64,000 nt of DNA from Curtobacterium sp. MCPF17_002 (GCF_003234115.2 NZ_CP126251.1:2108001-2172000), one strand, 5' to 3'; shown: positions 32,503 through 47,582, counted from the first letter of the stretch. Numbers and translations are program-made. Notes: generated from the letters alone by a model not told the origin.

Positions 32503-33960
32503 TCAGATCGAGATGGCGTGGTCGGTCGCCTTGACCGGCGCGGGCAGGATCGTCGAGCCCTCGAGGTACTCGTCGACCTTCGCGGCAGCGGCACGGCCCT
32601 CGGCGATCGCCCAGACGATGAGCGACTGCCCACGGCCGGCATCACCGGCGACGAACACGCCCGGCTCGTTGGTCGTGTAGTCGGCCTGACGGGACACGGC
32701 ACCCGAGACGGTGGACGGCAGGCCGAGCTGCGGCTCGAGCGTGTCGGTCTCCGGCCCGGTGAAGCCCATCGCGATGAGGATGAGGTCCGCGGGGATCTCG
32801 CGCTCGGTGCCGGCCTTCGGGACACGACGGCCGTCGAGGTACTCGGTCTCCGCGACGCGGAGTGCCCGGACCTCGCCGGCGGCGTTCCCGAGGAACTCGA
32901 CGGTCGACGCCAGGTAGTGCCGCTCGCCGCCCTCCTCGTGGGCGCTCGTGACCTCGAACACGGTCGGGAACATCGGCCACGGCTGCTCGGACGGACGCTC
33001 CAGCGGCGGCTGCTTGCCGATCGCCAGGTTCGTCACGCTGAGCGCGCCCTGCCGGTGCGCGGTGCCGATGCAGTCCGCACCGGTGTCGCCGCCGCCGATG
33101 ACGATGACGTGCTTGCCCTCGGCCGTGACCTGGTTGTCGACCTTCGTGCCGGCGTTCGCCTTGTTCTGCTGGACGAGGTAGTCCATCGCGAAGTGCACGC
33201 CCTCGAGGTCGCGCCCCGGGATCGGCAGGTCGCGGGGCACCGTGGCACCGGTCGCGACGACGACCGCGTCGTACCGCGACTTCAGGTCGTCCCAGGTGAT
33301 GTCGCGACCGATCTCGACGCCCGCACGGAAGCGGGTGCCCTCGGCCTGCATCTGCGCGAGACGCGCGTCGATCTGGCGCTTCTCCATCTTGAAGTCCGGG
33401 ATGCCGTAGCGGAGCAGACCGCCGATGCGGTCGTCGCGCTCGTAGACCGCGACGGTGTGGCCGGCACGGGTGAGCTGCTGGGCGGCGGCGAGGCCGGCCG
33501 GGCCGGAACCGACCACGGCGACGGTCTTGCCGGTCAGACGCTCGGGCGGGTGCGGGGTGACCCACCCGTTCTGGAACGCCTCGTCGATGATCGAGACCTC
33601 GACCTGCTTGATCGTCACCGGGGGCTGGTTGATGCCGAGCACGCACGACGACTCGCACGGTGCCGGGCAGAGCCGCCCCGTGAACTCCGGGAAGTTGTTC
33701 GTCGCGTGCAGTCGCTCGATCGCCTGGCGGCCCTCGCCGCGCCACATCAGGTCGTTCCACTCCGGGATGAGGTTCCCGAGCGGGCAGCCCTGGTGGCAGA
33801 ACGGGACGCCGCAGTCCATGCAGCGGCCGGCCTGCCGCTTGAGCGCGCCGGACTCCTGCTGCTCGTAGACCTCTTTCCAGTCCATGAGCCGCACGGGAAC
33901 GGGTCGGCGGGGCGGGAGCTCGCGCTCCTGCACCTTCAAGAAGCCCTTGGGGTCAGCCAC
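32503..33960 (-). CDS. gltD: Glutamate synthase small subunit
   Basis: GltD is the FAD/iron-sulfur subunit that passes electrons from NADPH to the large subunit. The 485-residue protein has N-terminal cysteine clusters for Fe-S binding (CMDCGVPFCHQGCPLGN and CPAPCESSCVLG) and two dinucleotide-binding motifs (VAVVGSGPAGLAAAQQL, VIVIGGGDTGADCIGTA). The GTG start has GGAGGT seven bases upstream. It lies 86 bp downstream of gltB in a short operon; that gap contains a nested duplication. Confidence 0.96.
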   Translation of the reverse strand: MADPKGFLKVQERELPPRRPVPVRLMDWKEVYEQQESGALKRQAGRCMDCGVPFCHQGCPLGNLIPEWNDLMWRGEGRQAIERLHATNNFPEFTGRLCPAPCESSCVLGINQPPVTIKQVEVSIIDEAFQNGWVTPHPPERLTGKTVAVVGSGPAGLAAAQQLTRAGHTVAVYERDDRIGGLLRYGIPDFKMEKRQIDARLAQMQAEGTRFRAGVEIGRDITWDDLKSRYDAVVVATGATVPRDLPIPGRDLEGVHFAMDYLVQQNKANAGTKVDNQVTAEGKHVIVIGGGDTGADCIGTAHRQGALSVTNLAIGKQPPLERPSEQPWPMFPTVFEVTSAHEEGGERHYLASTVEFLGNAAGEVRALRVAETEYLDGRRVPKAGTEREIPADLILIAMGFTGPETDTLEPQLGLPSTVSGAVSRQADYTTNEPGVFVAGDAGRGQSLIVWAIAEGRAAAAKVDEYLEGSTILPAPVKATDHAISI

Positions 33961-34046
33961 CAGTTACCTCCGCGATGTTGATGCGTACTGCCGGTTCCCG
34001 GCCCGAGGGGATGTCGATGCGCACTGCCGGTTCCAGGCTCGAGGGG

Positions 34047-34068
<22 letters not shown>
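33938..34068. repeat. Nested duplication at the gltB/gltD junction
   Basis: Read in the direction of transcription, the junction has the order A-B-B'-A'. A (GGAGGTGACCGGTGGCTGA) ends gltB, and A' (GGAGGTAACTGGTGGCTGA) is the gltD ribosome site and start. Between them lie two copies of about 36 bp (B, B') that share the core GGAACCGGCAGT and CGCATC.ACATC. Copy A still contains a ribosome site and GTG overlapping the gltB stop. Confidence 0.85.
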
Positions 34069-38642
<4,574 letters not shown>

Positions 38643-38699
38643 GGGGAACCGTCCTCACGAGGAAGTGGAACAGGGACAGCGGTGGCCCGGTGGTGCGTT

Positions 38700-38715
38700 C
38701 CGCCCGAACGGGCGG
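38700..38715 (-). terminator. Short hairpin between lgt and gltB
   Basis: CCGCCC (38700-38705) and GGGCGG (38710-38715) form a 6-bp stem with a GAAC tetraloop in the 182-bp gap downstream of lgt. It may terminate the trp-lgt transcript, but the stem is short and the DNA very GC-rich. Confidence 0.35.
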
Positions 38716-38824
38716 GACTGGTGCCCGTGCCCGCCGTCAGTGCGTTGGCCTGGCGGCGTGCGAGGTGTCGGACTCGCTTGTGGCGGGTCCAGAGGAGGTG
38801 CTGCTGCCGCGGGAGGGGTGCTTC

Positions 38825-39823
38825 CTAGACGCGGCCGGTCGCGGTCGTGGTGACCGGATCGGAGTCGGTGACGGCCGCCGGAGCGTCGTCGTCGTTCTCC
38901 GACCAGGTGTCGTCCGAGTCTACATCGGACTTCGAGCGCGGCTCGCGACCGGGCAGGTACGGACTCGGCTCCTTGCCGAGGTGCCGCTTCGACTGCACGA
39001 GGAAGATGATGATCCCGAGCAGGATCGCGGCGAAGGCGACCCAGACGTTCGTCCGGATGCCGAAGAACGTCTCGCTCGTGTCCACGCGGATCGACTCGAG
39101 GAACGCACGGCCGGTGCCGTACCAGACGAGGTACAGCGCCATCACGCGGCCCCACTGCAGCCGGAACTTGCGGTCGAGCAGCAGGATCACGACGACGCCG
39201 AGGACGTTCCAGATGATCTCGTAGAGGAACGTCGGGTGGAACAGCGTGCCCTCGGGCAGGCCCTTCGGGTACGCCGCGTTCGAGGACTCGATCTGCAGAC
39301 CCCAGGGCAGGCTGGTCGGCATGCCGAAGAGCTCGTGGTTGAAGTAGTTGCCGAGACGGCCGAAGGCCTGCGCGAGCAGGACACCCGGGGCGACCGCGTC
39401 GATGAACGCGCTGAACCGCAGACCCACCTGGCGGCAGCCGATCCAGGCGCCGACCGAACCCAGGATGAGGGCGCCGAAGATCGCGAGCCCGCCTTCCCAG
39501 ATGTAGAGGAAGGACAGCGGGTCACGGCCGGGGCCGAAGTAGTCGCTGACGTGCGTGAACACGTGGAACAGCCGACCGCCGATGATGCCGGCGGGCACCG
39601 CCCAGATCGCGATGTCGATGATGATCCAGCGCTCGACACCGCGCGCGTTGAGGCGGCGGTTCGCGAGGACGACGGCGGCGACGATCCCGAGGAGGATGCA
39701 GATCGCGTAGGCGTGGATGCGGAAGTCGAGCGGCAGCGACCAGCCGAACACGTCGCGCAGCCAGGCCGTGAGGTCGAAGTACTGCCAGGCCGTGCTCGGG
39801 CTCGGGATGCTCAGGAGGGGCAT
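38825..39823 (-). CDS. lgt: Prolipoprotein diacylglyceryl transferase
   Basis: Lgt adds the diacylglyceryl group to the lipobox cysteine of lipoproteins in the membrane. The 332-residue protein has seven or so hydrophobic segments and the family signatures GGLAIFGALILGSVGAWI and FGRLGNYFNHELFG. The C-terminal 60 residues are a charged cytoplasmic tail (acidic plus basic) of the type common in actinobacterial Lgt. It follows trpA by 183 bp, matching the conserved trpA-lgt neighbourhood. Confidence 0.95.
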   Translation of the reverse strand: MPLLSIPSPSTAWQYFDLTAWLRDVFGWSLPLDFRIHAYAICILLGIVAAVVLANRRLNARGVERWIIIDIAIWAVPAGIIGGRLFHVFTHVSDYFGPGRDPLSFLYIWEGGLAIFGALILGSVGAWIGCRQVGLRFSAFIDAVAPGVLLAQAFGRLGNYFNHELFGMPTSLPWGLQIESSNAAYPKGLPEGTLFHPTFLYEIIWNVLGVVVILLLDRKFRLQWGRVMALYLVWYGTGRAFLESIRVDTSETFFGIRTNVWVAFAAILLGIIIFLVQSKRHLGKEPSPYLPGREPRSKSDVDSDDTWSENDDDAPAAVTDSDPVTTTATGRV

Positions 39824-39943
39824 GGAGGTGCTGTCGCCTTTCGGTGCTGGCTGGGCGTGCCGACGTGTCGTCGGACCCGCTCACTGTAGCGCGGGACACG
39901 ACCTGGTCTGGAACCGAGGGACCGGTCCTGTGGAAACTGTGAC

Positions 39944-40027
39944 CGACGGCCGAGCGGCGCTGGGCGTCGGCCGACGGCCGAGCGGCGCCGAGCGTCGGCC
40001 GACGGGTCAGCGGCGCTGGGCGCCGGT
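39944..40027. repeat. 28-bp tandem repeat, three copies, at the trpA 3' end
   Basis: Units at 39944-39971, 39972-39999 and 40000-40027 share CGACGG then AGCGGCGC. The third unit includes the trpA stop codon and last residues; the other two look like duplicated copies downstream of trpA in which the stop triplet has changed. Confidence 0.85.
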
Positions 40028-40846
40028 GGTGAGGTCGGCCGCCCGGTCGGCGACGCCCTGGACGCCGAGGTCGGCCAGCGCACGCACGAACGCGGAGCCG
40101 ACGATCGCGCCGTCCGCGTAGGCGAGGACCTCGCCGACCTGTTCGGCCGTCGAGATGCCGAGTCCGACACAGGTGCGGTCGACACCCGCGTCACGCAGAC
40201 GGGACACGACGGTCTTCGCTGCGACGTCGACGCCCACACGGGCACCGGTCACGCCCATCGTCGACACTGCGTAGACGAACCCGCGGCTCGACTGCACCGC
40301 CTGGCGCATCCGCGCATCGGTCGACGACGGAGCCGCGAGGAAGACCCGGTCGAGGCCGGTTCGCTCGGAGGCGGCGATCCACTCCGCGCCCTCGTCGGGC
40401 ACGAGGTCCGGCGTGATGAGCCCGGCGGCGCCGGCGGCGACGAGGTCGTCGGCGAACCGCTCCACGCCGTAGCGGAGCACCGGGTTCCAGTACGTCATCA
40501 CCAGCACGGGGACGTTCGCCCGCTCGGTGATCTGGTGCACGGCGTCGAACACCTGCGCGACCCGGAAGCCGTTCGCCAGGCTCTCCTCCGCCGCACGCTG
40601 GATGACGGGGCCGTCCATCACGGGGTCGGAGTACGGCAGGCCGAGTTCGATGACGTCCACGCCGTTCTCGGCGAGTGCCACCGCGGCGTCGATGCTCGTC
40701 TGCACGTCCGGGTAGCCGGCGGGCAGGTAGCCGACGACGGCGCCCGCGCGCTCGGCGTTGGCGGTGTCGATGGCGCTCGCGACGGTCCGGCTCGCGCTCG
40801 TCTTGTCCGTGCTCGTCTTGTCCGTGCTCGTCTTGTCCGTGCTCAC
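40007..40846 (-). CDS. trpA: Tryptophan synthase alpha chain
   Basis: TrpA cleaves indole-3-glycerol phosphate and passes indole to TrpB. The 279-residue protein has the catalytic Glu67 and Asp78 in [16 protein letters not shown] and the late barrel motif [11 protein letters not shown]. The N-terminus carries an extra repeated peptide STDKT three times (residues 2-16), coded by 15-bp tandem units at about 40799-40845. The GTG start overlaps the trpB stop (GTGA), showing coupling. Confidence 0.96.
   Translation of the reverse strand: MSTDKTSTDKTSTDKTSASRTVASAIDTANAERAGAVVGYLPAGYPDVQTSIDAAVALAENGVDVIELGLPYSDPVMDGPVIQRAAEESLANGFRVAQVFDAVHQITERANVPVLVMTYWNPVLRYGVERFADDLVAAGAAGLITPDLVPDEGAEWIAASERTGLDRVFLAAPSSTDARMRQAVQSSRGFVYAVSTMGVTGARVGVDVAAKTVVSRLRDAGVDRTCVGLGISTAEQVGEVLAYADGAIVGSAFVRALADLGVQGVADRAADLTTGAQRR
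40799..40845. repeat. 15-bp tandem repeat at the trpA 5' end
   Basis: Three nearly identical 15-bp units (GTCTTGTCCGTGCTC on the plus strand) encode the pentapeptide repeat STDKT at the TrpA N-terminus. Gain or loss of a unit would leave the frame intact. Confidence 0.85.
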
Positions 40847-42057
40847 AGTTGCACCGCGTTCTCGTCGAGGATGCCGAAGTAGCGACTGGCGGACGCGACG
40901 TCCTTGTCGCCCCGGCCGGACAGGGACACGAGGATGACGCCCTCGGGGCCGAGCTGCTTGCCGAGCTTCATCGCGCCGGCGAGGGCGTGCGACGACTCGA
41001 TGGCCGGCAGGATCCCCTCGGTGCGGCTGAGCAGGCGGAACGCCTCCATCGCCTCGCTGTCGGTGATCGGCTCGTACTTCGCACGGCCGATCGACGCGAG
41101 GTAGGCGTGCTCCGGCCCGACGCTCGGGTAGTCGAGCCCAGCGGAGATGCTGTGGCTCTCGATCGTCTGGCCGTCCTCGTCCTGCATCAGGTAGGACTTG
41201 GTGCCCTGCAGCACGCCCTCGCGCCCGAGCGTGATGCTCGCGGCGTGACGGCCGGTCTCGACACCGTCGCCCCCGGCCTCGAAGCCGTGCAGCGCAACCG
41301 ACTCGTCGTCGAGGAACGCCTCGAAGATGCCCATCGCGTTCGAGCCCCCACCGACGCAGGCGGCGACCGCGTCCGGCAGCCGGCCGACCTTGTCGAGGAC
41401 CTGCTGACGGGCCTCTTCACCGATGACCTTGTGGAACTCGCGCACCATCTCGGGGAACGGGTGCGGACCCGCCACCGTGCCGAGCAGGTAGTGCGTCGAG
41501 TCGACGTTCGCGACCCAGTCGCGGAGCGCGTCGTTGATGGCGTCCTTGAGGGTGCGCGACCCGGTCTCCACCGGGATCACCTCGGCGCCGAGCAGCCGCA
41601 TCCGCGCGACGTTGAGGGCCTGGCGTTCGGTGTCGACGGCGCCCATGTACACGACGCAGTCCATGCCGAACAGCGCCGCAGCGGTCGCCGTGGCGACGCC
41701 GTGCTGACCGGCACCGGTCTCGGCGATGAGACGGGTCTTGCCGAGCCGCCGCGCCACCAGCGCCTGACCGAGCACGTTGTTGATCTTGTGCGAGCCGGTG
41801 TGGTTGAGGTCCTCGCGCTTGAGGATGATCCGCGCACCGCCGGCGTGCTTGGCGAACCGCGGCGCCTCGGTGATGATCGACGGACGCCCGGTGTAGTCGC
41901 GCTGGAGCGTGTCGAGTTCTTCGCGGAACGCCGGGTCGGCCCACGCTTCGCGGAAGGCGGCTTCGAGTTCGTCGAGCGCGAGGACGAGCGACTCGGGGAC
42001 GAAGCGTCCGCCGAAGTCGCCGAAGTACGGCCCGTGCAGGTCACGGAGTGAGGTCAC
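40843..42057 (-). CDS. trpB: Tryptophan synthase beta chain
   Basis: TrpB condenses indole with serine. The 404-residue protein has the PLP-binding Lys91 in HTGSHKINN and the phosphate-cup motif GGGSNAMG. It is the TrpB1 (complex-forming) type. The GTG start ([19 protein letters not shown]) has GGGAG about 10 bases upstream. It follows trpC by 100 bp and overlaps trpA by 4 bp. Confidence 0.97.
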   Translation of the reverse strand: MTSLRDLHGPYFGDFGGRFVPESLVLALDELEAAFREAWADPAFREELDTLQRDYTGRPSIITEAPRFAKHAGGARIILKREDLNHTGSHKINNVLGQALVARRLGKTRLIAETGAGQHGVATATAAALFGMDCVVYMGAVDTERQALNVARMRLLGAEVIPVETGSRTLKDAINDALRDWVANVDSTHYLLGTVAGPHPFPEMVREFHKVIGEEARQQVLDKVGRLPDAVAACVGGGSNAMGIFEAFLDDESVALHGFEAGGDGVETGRHAASITLGREGVLQGTKSYLMQDEDGQTIESHSISAGLDYPSVGPEHAYLASIGRAKYEPITDSEAMEAFRLLSRTEGILPAIESSHALAGAMKLGKQLGPEGVILVSLSGRGDKDVASASRYFGILDENAVQL

Positions 42058-42090
42058 GATGGGTCTCCCGGGACGAGCCCGGCGGACCGG

Positions 42091-42150
42091 GCTGGGATGG
42101 GCGTCGGCTGGAATGGGCGTCGGCTGGGATGGGCGTCGACTGGAACGGGC
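42091..42150. repeat. 16-bp tandem repeat between trpC and trpB
   Basis: About three and a half copies of GGGATGGGCGTCGGCT with small changes fill most of the 100-bp gap before trpB. The period is not a multiple of three, so it is unlikely to be coding. Confidence 0.85.
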
Positions 42151-42157
42151 CTCTGGC

Positions 42158-42952
42158 TCAGCCGCGGTCGGCGGCTGCGATGAAGGACGCGAGTGTGGCG
42201 GCGGGGTCGTCGCCCGTGACGAGCGCCTCCCCCACCAGGACGACGTCGGCGCCCGCGGAGCGGTAGTACGCGACGTCGGCGGGGACGGCGACGGCGGACT
42301 CGGCGACACGGACGACCCCGTCGGGGATGCGGTCAGCGAGCGATCCGAACAGGTCACGGTCGAGCGAGAAGTCGGTGAGGTCGCGGGCGTTCACACCGAG
42401 GATGCGCGCGCCGGCGTCGAGCCCGCGCGTCACCTCGTCGGCGGAGTGCGCCTCCACCAGCACCCGCATGCCGAGCTCCTCGGCCAGGGTGTGGAGTTCG
42501 ACGAGCTGCTGCTGCTCGAGCGCGGCCACGATGAGGAGCACGAGGTCGGCTCCCGACGCCCGTGCCTCGATCACCTGGTACGGGTCGGCGATGAAGTCCT
42601 TGCGGAGGACGGGTACCCCGACCCGTGCCTTCACGGCTTCGAGGTCGGCGAGACTGCCGAGGAACTTGCGCCCCTCGGTGAGCACGCTGATCGTCGATGC
42701 CCCACCGCGCTCGTAGTCGGCGGCGAGGGACGCGGGGTCCGCGATGGTCGCCAGCGGCCCGCGGGACGGGCTCGCACGCTTGACCTCGGCGAGGATCTTC
42801 ACCCGTTCGCCCGGCGCGAGGAACGCCAGGGCGTCGAGCGGGGACGACACACGGTCGAGGTCGCGTTCGACGTCCGAGTACGGACGGTCGATCTTGCGGG
42901 CCGCGGCGTCCTCGAGCGCGCCCGCGACGAGGGTCTCGAGCACGTTCGGCAT
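42158..42952 (-). CDS. trpC: Indole-3-glycerol phosphate synthase
   Basis: TrpC closes the indole ring. The 264-residue single-domain protein has the active-site motifs [19 protein letters not shown] and [11 protein letters not shown]. It is monofunctional; no TrpF domain is fused. It follows the small HGxxPAAW membrane protein by 7 bp. Confidence 0.96.
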   Translation of the reverse strand: MPNVLETLVAGALEDAAARKIDRPYSDVERDLDRVSSPLDALAFLAPGERVKILAEVKRASPSRGPLATIADPASLAADYERGGASTISVLTEGRKFLGSLADLEAVKARVGVPVLRKDFIADPYQVIEARASGADLVLLIVAALEQQQLVELHTLAEELGMRVLVEAHSADEVTRGLDAGARILGVNARDLTDFSLDRDLFGSLADRIPDGVVRVAESAVAVPADVAYYRSAGADVVLVGEALVTGDDPAATLASFIAAADRG

Positions 42953-42959
42953 GCCGGAC

Positions 42960-43199
42960 CTACTCGGAGTGGTGCTTGGGGACGAACTTCGGACCGTCGA
43001 CGCCGTAGCCCGCCTTCTTCATGACGGCACCGGCGATGAGGCCGATGAGCACCACGCCGGCGGAGACCCAGACGCCCCACGGCTGGTCGAACCAGAAGAA
43101 CAGCGTGCCGGCCGCGAATCCGATCAACATGATCACGACGGCGGTCCAGGCTGCCGGCGAGTGGCCTTCGCCGAGTTCTGCGGGCTCAGTGTTGCTCAC
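42960..43199 (-). CDS. HGxxPAAW family small membrane protein
   Basis: The 79-residue protein has the motif GHSPAAW near residue 12 and two hydrophobic helices (WTAVVIMLIGFAAGTLFFW and VWVSAGVVLIGLIAGAVM). Proteins of this type are conserved between trpE and trpC in actinobacteria. The role is unknown. Its GTG overlaps the 3' end of the upstream membrane-protein gene by 4 bp (GTGA). Confidence 0.85.
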   Translation of the reverse strand: MSNTEPAELGEGHSPAAWTAVVIMLIGFAAGTLFFWFDQPWGVWVSAGVVLIGLIAGAVMKKAGYGVDGPKFVPKHHSE

Positions 43200-43957
43200 G
43201 GTGCTCCTCGTTCTGCTTCGGCGCCGTCGTTCGACCGGCGCCCCTTCGATCCTACCGGGTCCTCCCCGGGTGCCACGGCGGCCTCGCCGCCGTTCGCGGC
43301 CTCGTCCTCGACGACGGGTTCGACCCCGTCCCCGGCGTCCACCGCAGCGCGCTCGGTGGGGTCGACCCCGGCGCTGAGGTCGTCCCAGTCGACGACGGCA
43401 TCCCGCTCGACGGGTGCCGCGGCGCGGGCCTGGGCGGCGGCGCCGCCGGTGGCCGCGCCGTACTTCCGGCTCGGCCCCGGCCACGAGCGTTGCACGACGA
43501 GCACGACGACGCCCAGGAGCACGGCGAGCACGCCCCCGGCGATGCCCACCGCGGGCCACGCGGACACGTCGACGGTGTCGACGACCCGGCGGACCGCGGT
43601 CAGGTCACTCACGCCGGCGACCTCGCCGACGGCACCCTTCGCGGCCGCGATCGGGTCGCGAAGCGCCGAGATGCCCGACACGACGACGCCCAGGCCGAGC
43701 AGGACCTCGACGCTCGCGAGCACGATCCGGACGACCCGTCCGGCGATGGTCATCGCGAGGAACAGGGCCAGGCTGGCGATGGCCAGGGCGGTGTACTGCG
43801 GCACGACCGCCGCCCCGTCGGCGTCGACCCGTGCGGTCACGGCGGCACCGGCGTGCAGGTGCACCGTGAACCAGGTCTGCGTCCACGCGAGCATGATGAT
43901 GCCCGCGACGGCGAGCCCCGCGACGACGACGAGCGGGCGGGAGCGACGGGCGTTCAC
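43196..43957 (-). CDS. Trp biosynthesis-associated membrane protein
   Basis: The 253-residue protein has about four hydrophobic segments (from 9, 50, 75 and 135) and an acidic low-complexity C-terminal tail after residue 175. It fits the actinobacterial family of hypothetical membrane proteins always found in the trp operon. A transport or regulatory role has been suggested from context only. It overlaps trpE upstream and the HGxxPAAW gene downstream, each by 4 bp. Confidence 0.85.
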   Translation of the reverse strand: MNARRSRPLVVVAGLAVAGIIMLAWTQTWFTVHLHAGAAVTARVDADGAAVVPQYTALAIASLALFLAMTIAGRVVRIVLASVEVLLGLGVVVSGISALRDPIAAAKGAVGEVAGVSDLTAVRRVVDTVDVSAWPAVGIAGGVLAVLLGVVVLVVQRSWPGPSRKYGAATGGAAAQARAAAPVERDAVVDWDDLSAGVDPTERAAVDAGDGVEPVVEDEAANGGEAAVAPGEDPVGSKGRRSNDGAEAERGAP

Positions 43958-45498
43958 GAGCGCACCTCGCGCATCCGGTTGGCGGTCGCCACGGCACGGA
44001 GCGGCGCTGCGGCCTTGTTCACGGCTTCGACGTGCTCGGTCTCCGGGTCGGAGTCAGCGACGAGTCCGGCCCCGGCCTGCACGCGGGCGACGCCGTCCTT
44101 GATGAGGGCGGTCCGGATCGCGATCGCGAGGTCGGCGTCACCGGCGAAGTCGAAGTAGCCGACGACACCGGCGTACGCACCACGCTTGGCGGGCTCCAGC
44201 TCGTCGATGATCTCGAGCGCGCGGGGCTTCGGCGCACCGGACAGGGTCCCCGCGGGGAACGTCGCCCGGAACACGTCGATCGCCGACGCGTCCGGTCGGA
44301 TCGCACCCTCGACGCTCGACACGAGGTGCATGATGTGGCTGAACCGCTCCACCGTCATGAACTCGGTCACGGCGACGGTGCCCGGCTCGCACACCTTCTG
44401 CAGGTCGTTGCGGGCGAGGTCGACGAGCATGAGGTGCTCGGCGCGCTCCTTCGGGTCCTCGAGGAGGTCCTCGCCGAAGCGGACGTCCTCCTCCGGGGTC
44501 GCCCCACGCGGACGTGACCCGGCGATCGGGTGCGTGATGGCCCGGCCGGCCTGCACCTTCACGAGGGCCTCGGGCGAGGCGCCGACGATCCAGAAGCGCT
44601 CGTCGGCGGTGTCGGCCAGCGACAGGAAGTACATGTACGGGCTCGGGTTGAGCGTCCGGAGCACCCGGTAGACGTCGAGCGGTTCGGCGGTCACCTCGTG
44701 GTCGAACCGCTGCGAGATGACGACCTGGAAGACGTCGCCGTCGCGGATGAAGCCCTTCGAGCGTTCCACGGCGGCCATGTACTCGGCCGGGGTGGAGCGG
44801 TGCGTCGGCGTCGGCTCGGCGATGTCGAACGCCTCGGCCACGGTCGCGATGCTCGGCACGACGAGGTCGCCCTGCATCCGGTCGAGCCGGGCCTGCGCAT
44901 CCGCCCAGAGCACCTCGGCGTCGTCGGTGCCGTCGTTGAGGACGCTCGCGACGAGGAGCACGAGCCCCGTGCGGTGGTCGAGCGCGGCCATCTCGGACAC
45001 GAACGCGAGCGACTGCCCGGGGACGTCGAAGTCCGCCGGGGGCACGTTCGGCAGGTGCTCGAGCTGGCGCACTGCTTCCCATCCGATGAACCCGACGGTG
45101 CCGCCGACGAGCGGCGGGGTGCCGGGGATCCGCGGGGTCGCCCAGCGCTCGTGCAGGCGCGCGAGGACCTCGAGCGGCTCGCCGTCGAGCGAGTCCACGG
45201 CGCGCGACGCGGGGATGCCGGTGTCGATCCACGCGGCGCGGTCGCCGTCCTGGGTGAGCACGCCGAAGCTCCGCACGCCGACGAACGACCAGCGCGACCA
45301 GAGGCCGCCCTGCCCCGCCGACTCGAGCAGGAACGAACCGGGACGGCCGTCCGCGAGCTTCCGGTAGACACCGACCGGCGTCTCGCTGTCCGCGTAGAGG
45401 GCGCGCACCACCGGCACGACGCGGTGGTCGCCGAGCAGGCTGTCGAACTCCGGCCTGGAGGTGGTGTGCGGCTGGTCCGAGAGCGTCGCGGTGGTCAT
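43954..45498 (-). CDS. trpE: Anthranilate synthase component I
   Basis: TrpE converts chorismate to anthranilate with ammonia from a glutaminase partner. The 514-residue protein carries the feedback-inhibition element FLLESAG near residue 55 and the chorismate-binding signatures [22 protein letters not shown] and [14 protein letters not shown]. No trpG or trpD is present nearby; those functions must be encoded elsewhere. The ATG overlaps the hisI stop (ATGA), so the his and trp genes are physically joined. Confidence 0.96.
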   Translation of the reverse strand: MTTATLSDQPHTTSRPEFDSLLGDHRVVPVVRALYADSETPVGVYRKLADGRPGSFLLESAGQGGLWSRWSFVGVRSFGVLTQDGDRAAWIDTGIPASRAVDSLDGEPLEVLARLHERWATPRIPGTPPLVGGTVGFIGWEAVRQLEHLPNVPPADFDVPGQSLAFVSEMAALDHRTGLVLLVASVLNDGTDDAEVLWADAQARLDRMQGDLVVPSIATVAEAFDIAEPTPTHRSTPAEYMAAVERSKGFIRDGDVFQVVISQRFDHEVTAEPLDVYRVLRTLNPSPYMYFLSLADTADERFWIVGASPEALVKVQAGRAITHPIAGSRPRGATPEEDVRFGEDLLEDPKERAEHLMLVDLARNDLQKVCEPGTVAVTEFMTVERFSHIMHLVSSVEGAIRPDASAIDVFRATFPAGTLSGAPKPRALEIIDELEPAKRGAYAGVVGYFDFAGDADLAIAIRTALIKDGVARVQAGAGLVADSDPETEHVEAVNKAAAPLRAVATANRMREVRS

Positions 45499-45893
45499 CG
45501 GGTCGGCTCCACTGCCACACCGGCCGGGGCAGACGCGGTCACGGGATCGAGGGGGTCGACGTCGAAGCACCGGTGTGCACCGGTGTGGCAGGCCGCACCG
45601 ACCTGGTGCACGGTGACGAGGAGCGTGTCCGCGTCGCAGTCCAGCGCGGCGCCCCGGACGTACTGGGCGTGACCCGAGGTGTCGCCCTTCCGCCAGTACT
45701 CGTTCCGTGAGCGGGACCAGAAGGTCACGCGCCCCTCGGTGAGGGTGCGGCGGAGGGCTTCCCGGTCCATGTAGCCGAGCATGAGGACGTCCTTCGACGA
45801 TTCCTCCTGCACGATCGCGGGGAGCAGCCCGTCCGCACCGAACCGCGCGCGGTCGAGGACCGCGTCCGTGCTGGTACTGGTGCTGTCGGTCAT
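45495..45893 (-). CDS. hisI: Phosphoribosyl-AMP cyclohydrolase
   Basis: The enzyme opens the adenine ring of PR-AMP in histidine synthesis. The 132-residue protein has the zinc and active-site motifs [20 protein letters not shown] and the cysteine in HTGAHRCFD. It is monofunctional; the PR-ATP pyrophosphohydrolase (HisE) is a separate gene here. It lies 7 bp after hisF and overlaps trpE. Confidence 0.96.
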   Translation of the reverse strand: MTDSTSTSTDAVLDRARFGADGLLPAIVQEESSKDVLMLGYMDREALRRTLTEGRVTFWSRSRNEYWRKGDTSGHAQYVRGAALDCDADTLLVTVHQVGAACHTGAHRCFDVDPLDPVTASAPAGVAVEPTR

Positions 45894-45900
45894 GAGACTC

Positions 45901-46683
45901 CTAGCGTACGGGCTGGCCGGCCGCGCGGAGCGCGGTCTTCACGTCGCCGATCGTCAGCTCGCCCCGGTGGAAGACGCTCGCGGCGAGGACCGCATCCGCG
46001 CCCGCCTCGACGGCGGGGGCGAAGTGCTCGAGCCGACCCGCGCCTCCGGACGCGATGACCGGCACCGAGGACACCGCACGGACGGCGGCGACGAGCTCGA
46101 GGTCGAACCCGTTCTTCGTGCCGTCCGCGTCGATGGAGTTGACCAGCAGCTCCCCCGCCCCGCGCTCGACGGCCTCGCGTGCCCACGCGACGGCGTCGAG
46201 GTCGGACTCGGTCCGACCGCCGTGCGTCGTCACCACGAAGCCGGACGGCATCCGTTCCGAGCGCTTGATGTCGAGGGACAGCACGACGGCCTGCGCACCG
46301 AACCGGTCCGCGATCTCGCCGACCAGGTCGGGGCGGGCGATCGCGGCGCTGTTCACGCCGATCTTGTCCGCGCCGCACTGCTGCAGCCGGGAGACGTCGT
46401 CGACGCTCCGGACCCCACCACCCACGGTGAGCGGGATGAAGACCTGCTCGGCGGTGCGGGTCACGGTGTCGTACATCGTCGAGCGGTTCTCGACCGTGGC
46501 GCCGACGTCGAGGAACGTCAGCTCGTCCGCGCCCTGCTCGTAGTAGCGCGCCGCGAGCTCCACCGGGTCACCGGCGTCCTGCAGGTCGAGGAAGTTCACG
46601 CCCTTCACGACCCGGCCGCCCTGCACGTCGAGGCACGGGATGACCCGGACCGCGACGCCGTCGTTGGTCACGGGCGTCGTCAC
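45901..46683 (-). CDS. hisF: Imidazole glycerol phosphate synthase subunit HisF
   Basis: HisF is the cyclase subunit that works with the glutaminase HisH. The 260-residue beta/alpha barrel has catalytic Asp19 ([14 protein letters not shown]) and Asp138 (VLSLDIK). hisH and hisA are not in the window. The GTG start overlaps the hisG stop by 4 bp (GTGA). Confidence 0.96.
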   Translation of the reverse strand: MTTPVTNDGVAVRVIPCLDVQGGRVVKGVNFLDLQDAGDPVELAARYYEQGADELTFLDVGATVENRSTMYDTVTRTAEQVFIPLTVGGGVRSVDDVSRLQQCGADKIGVNSAAIARPDLVGEIADRFGAQAVVLSLDIKRSERMPSGFVVTTHGGRTESDLDAVAWAREAVERGAGELLVNSIDADGTKNGFDLELVAAVRAVSSVPVIASGGAGRLEHFAPAVEAGADAVLAASVFHRGELTIGDVKTALRAAGQPVR

Positions 46684-47519
46684 AGACGTGCGGCGTGGAT
46701 CGGGCTGACGAGGATGGCGCGGGCGCCGAGGTCGTACAGCGCGTCCATGATGAGGTTGGCGTCGTCGCGCGGGATCATCACGCGCACCGCGGACCAGTCG
46801 CGGCCGTGCAACGGCGACACCGTCGGCGACTCGATGCCCGACGCGACCGCGGTGGCCTGTTCGAGGAGCGCCGTCGGGATGTCGTAGTCGAGCATCACGT
46901 AGCCGCGCGCCACGAGGACGCCCTGCAGCCGGCGACGGAGGACGTCGATGCCCGGGATCGACTCGTCGGTCGAGATGAGGAGCGCGGTCGACTCGAGGAT
47001 CACCGGGCCGAAGATCTCGAGCCCGGCGGCACGGAGGGTGCTGCCCGTCGAGACGACGTCGGCGACGGCGTCGGCGACGCCGAGTCGCACGGCGCTCTCC
47101 ACCGCGCCGTCGAGCTTGACGAGCGTCGCGGTCACGCCGTGGTCCGCGAGGAAGGCACCGACGAGCCCCGGGTAGCTCGTCGCCACCCGCACCCCGTCGA
47201 GGTCCTGCAGCGAGCTGTAGCGCCCGGGGGTACCGGCGAACCGGAACGTCGAGTCGGCGAACCCGAGCGCGTCGACCTCGTGCGCCGCCGACCCGGAGTC
47301 GAGGAGCAGGTCGCGGCCGGTGATGCCGACGTCGAGCGCGCCGGAGCCGACGTACGTGGCGATGTCGCGCGGCCGGAGGAAGAAGAACTCCACCCCGTTG
47401 CGCTCGTCGAGGAGGTGGAGGGCCTTCGGGTCGCGACGACCGGCGTACCCGGCCTCACGCAGCATCTCGGAAGCGGTCTCGGAGAGGGAGCCCTTGTTGG
47501 GCACGGCGATGCGGAGCAT
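46680..47519 (-). CDS. hisG: ATP phosphoribosyltransferase, long form
   Basis: HisG catalyses the first and regulated step of histidine synthesis. The 279-residue protein is the long form: a two-lobe catalytic part ([32 protein letters not shown]) and a C-terminal ACT-like allosteric domain for histidine feedback ([26 protein letters not shown]). It follows hisE by 63 bp. Confidence 0.96.
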   Translation of the reverse strand: MLRIAVPNKGSLSETASEMLREAGYAGRRDPKALHLLDERNGVEFFFLRPRDIATYVGSGALDVGITGRDLLLDSGSAAHEVDALGFADSTFRFAGTPGRYSSLQDLDGVRVATSYPGLVGAFLADHGVTATLVKLDGAVESAVRLGVADAVADVVSTGSTLRAAGLEIFGPVILESTALLISTDESIPGIDVLRRRLQGVLVARGYVMLDYDIPTALLEQATAVASGIESPTVSPLHGRDWSAVRVMIPRDDANLIMDALYDLGARAILVSPIHAARL

Positions 47520-47582
47520 CAGGGGGTCTGCTTTCTGTGGGAGAGGTCCGGGACGGTCGGGGCCGGCGCGGGACGCGCCGTC

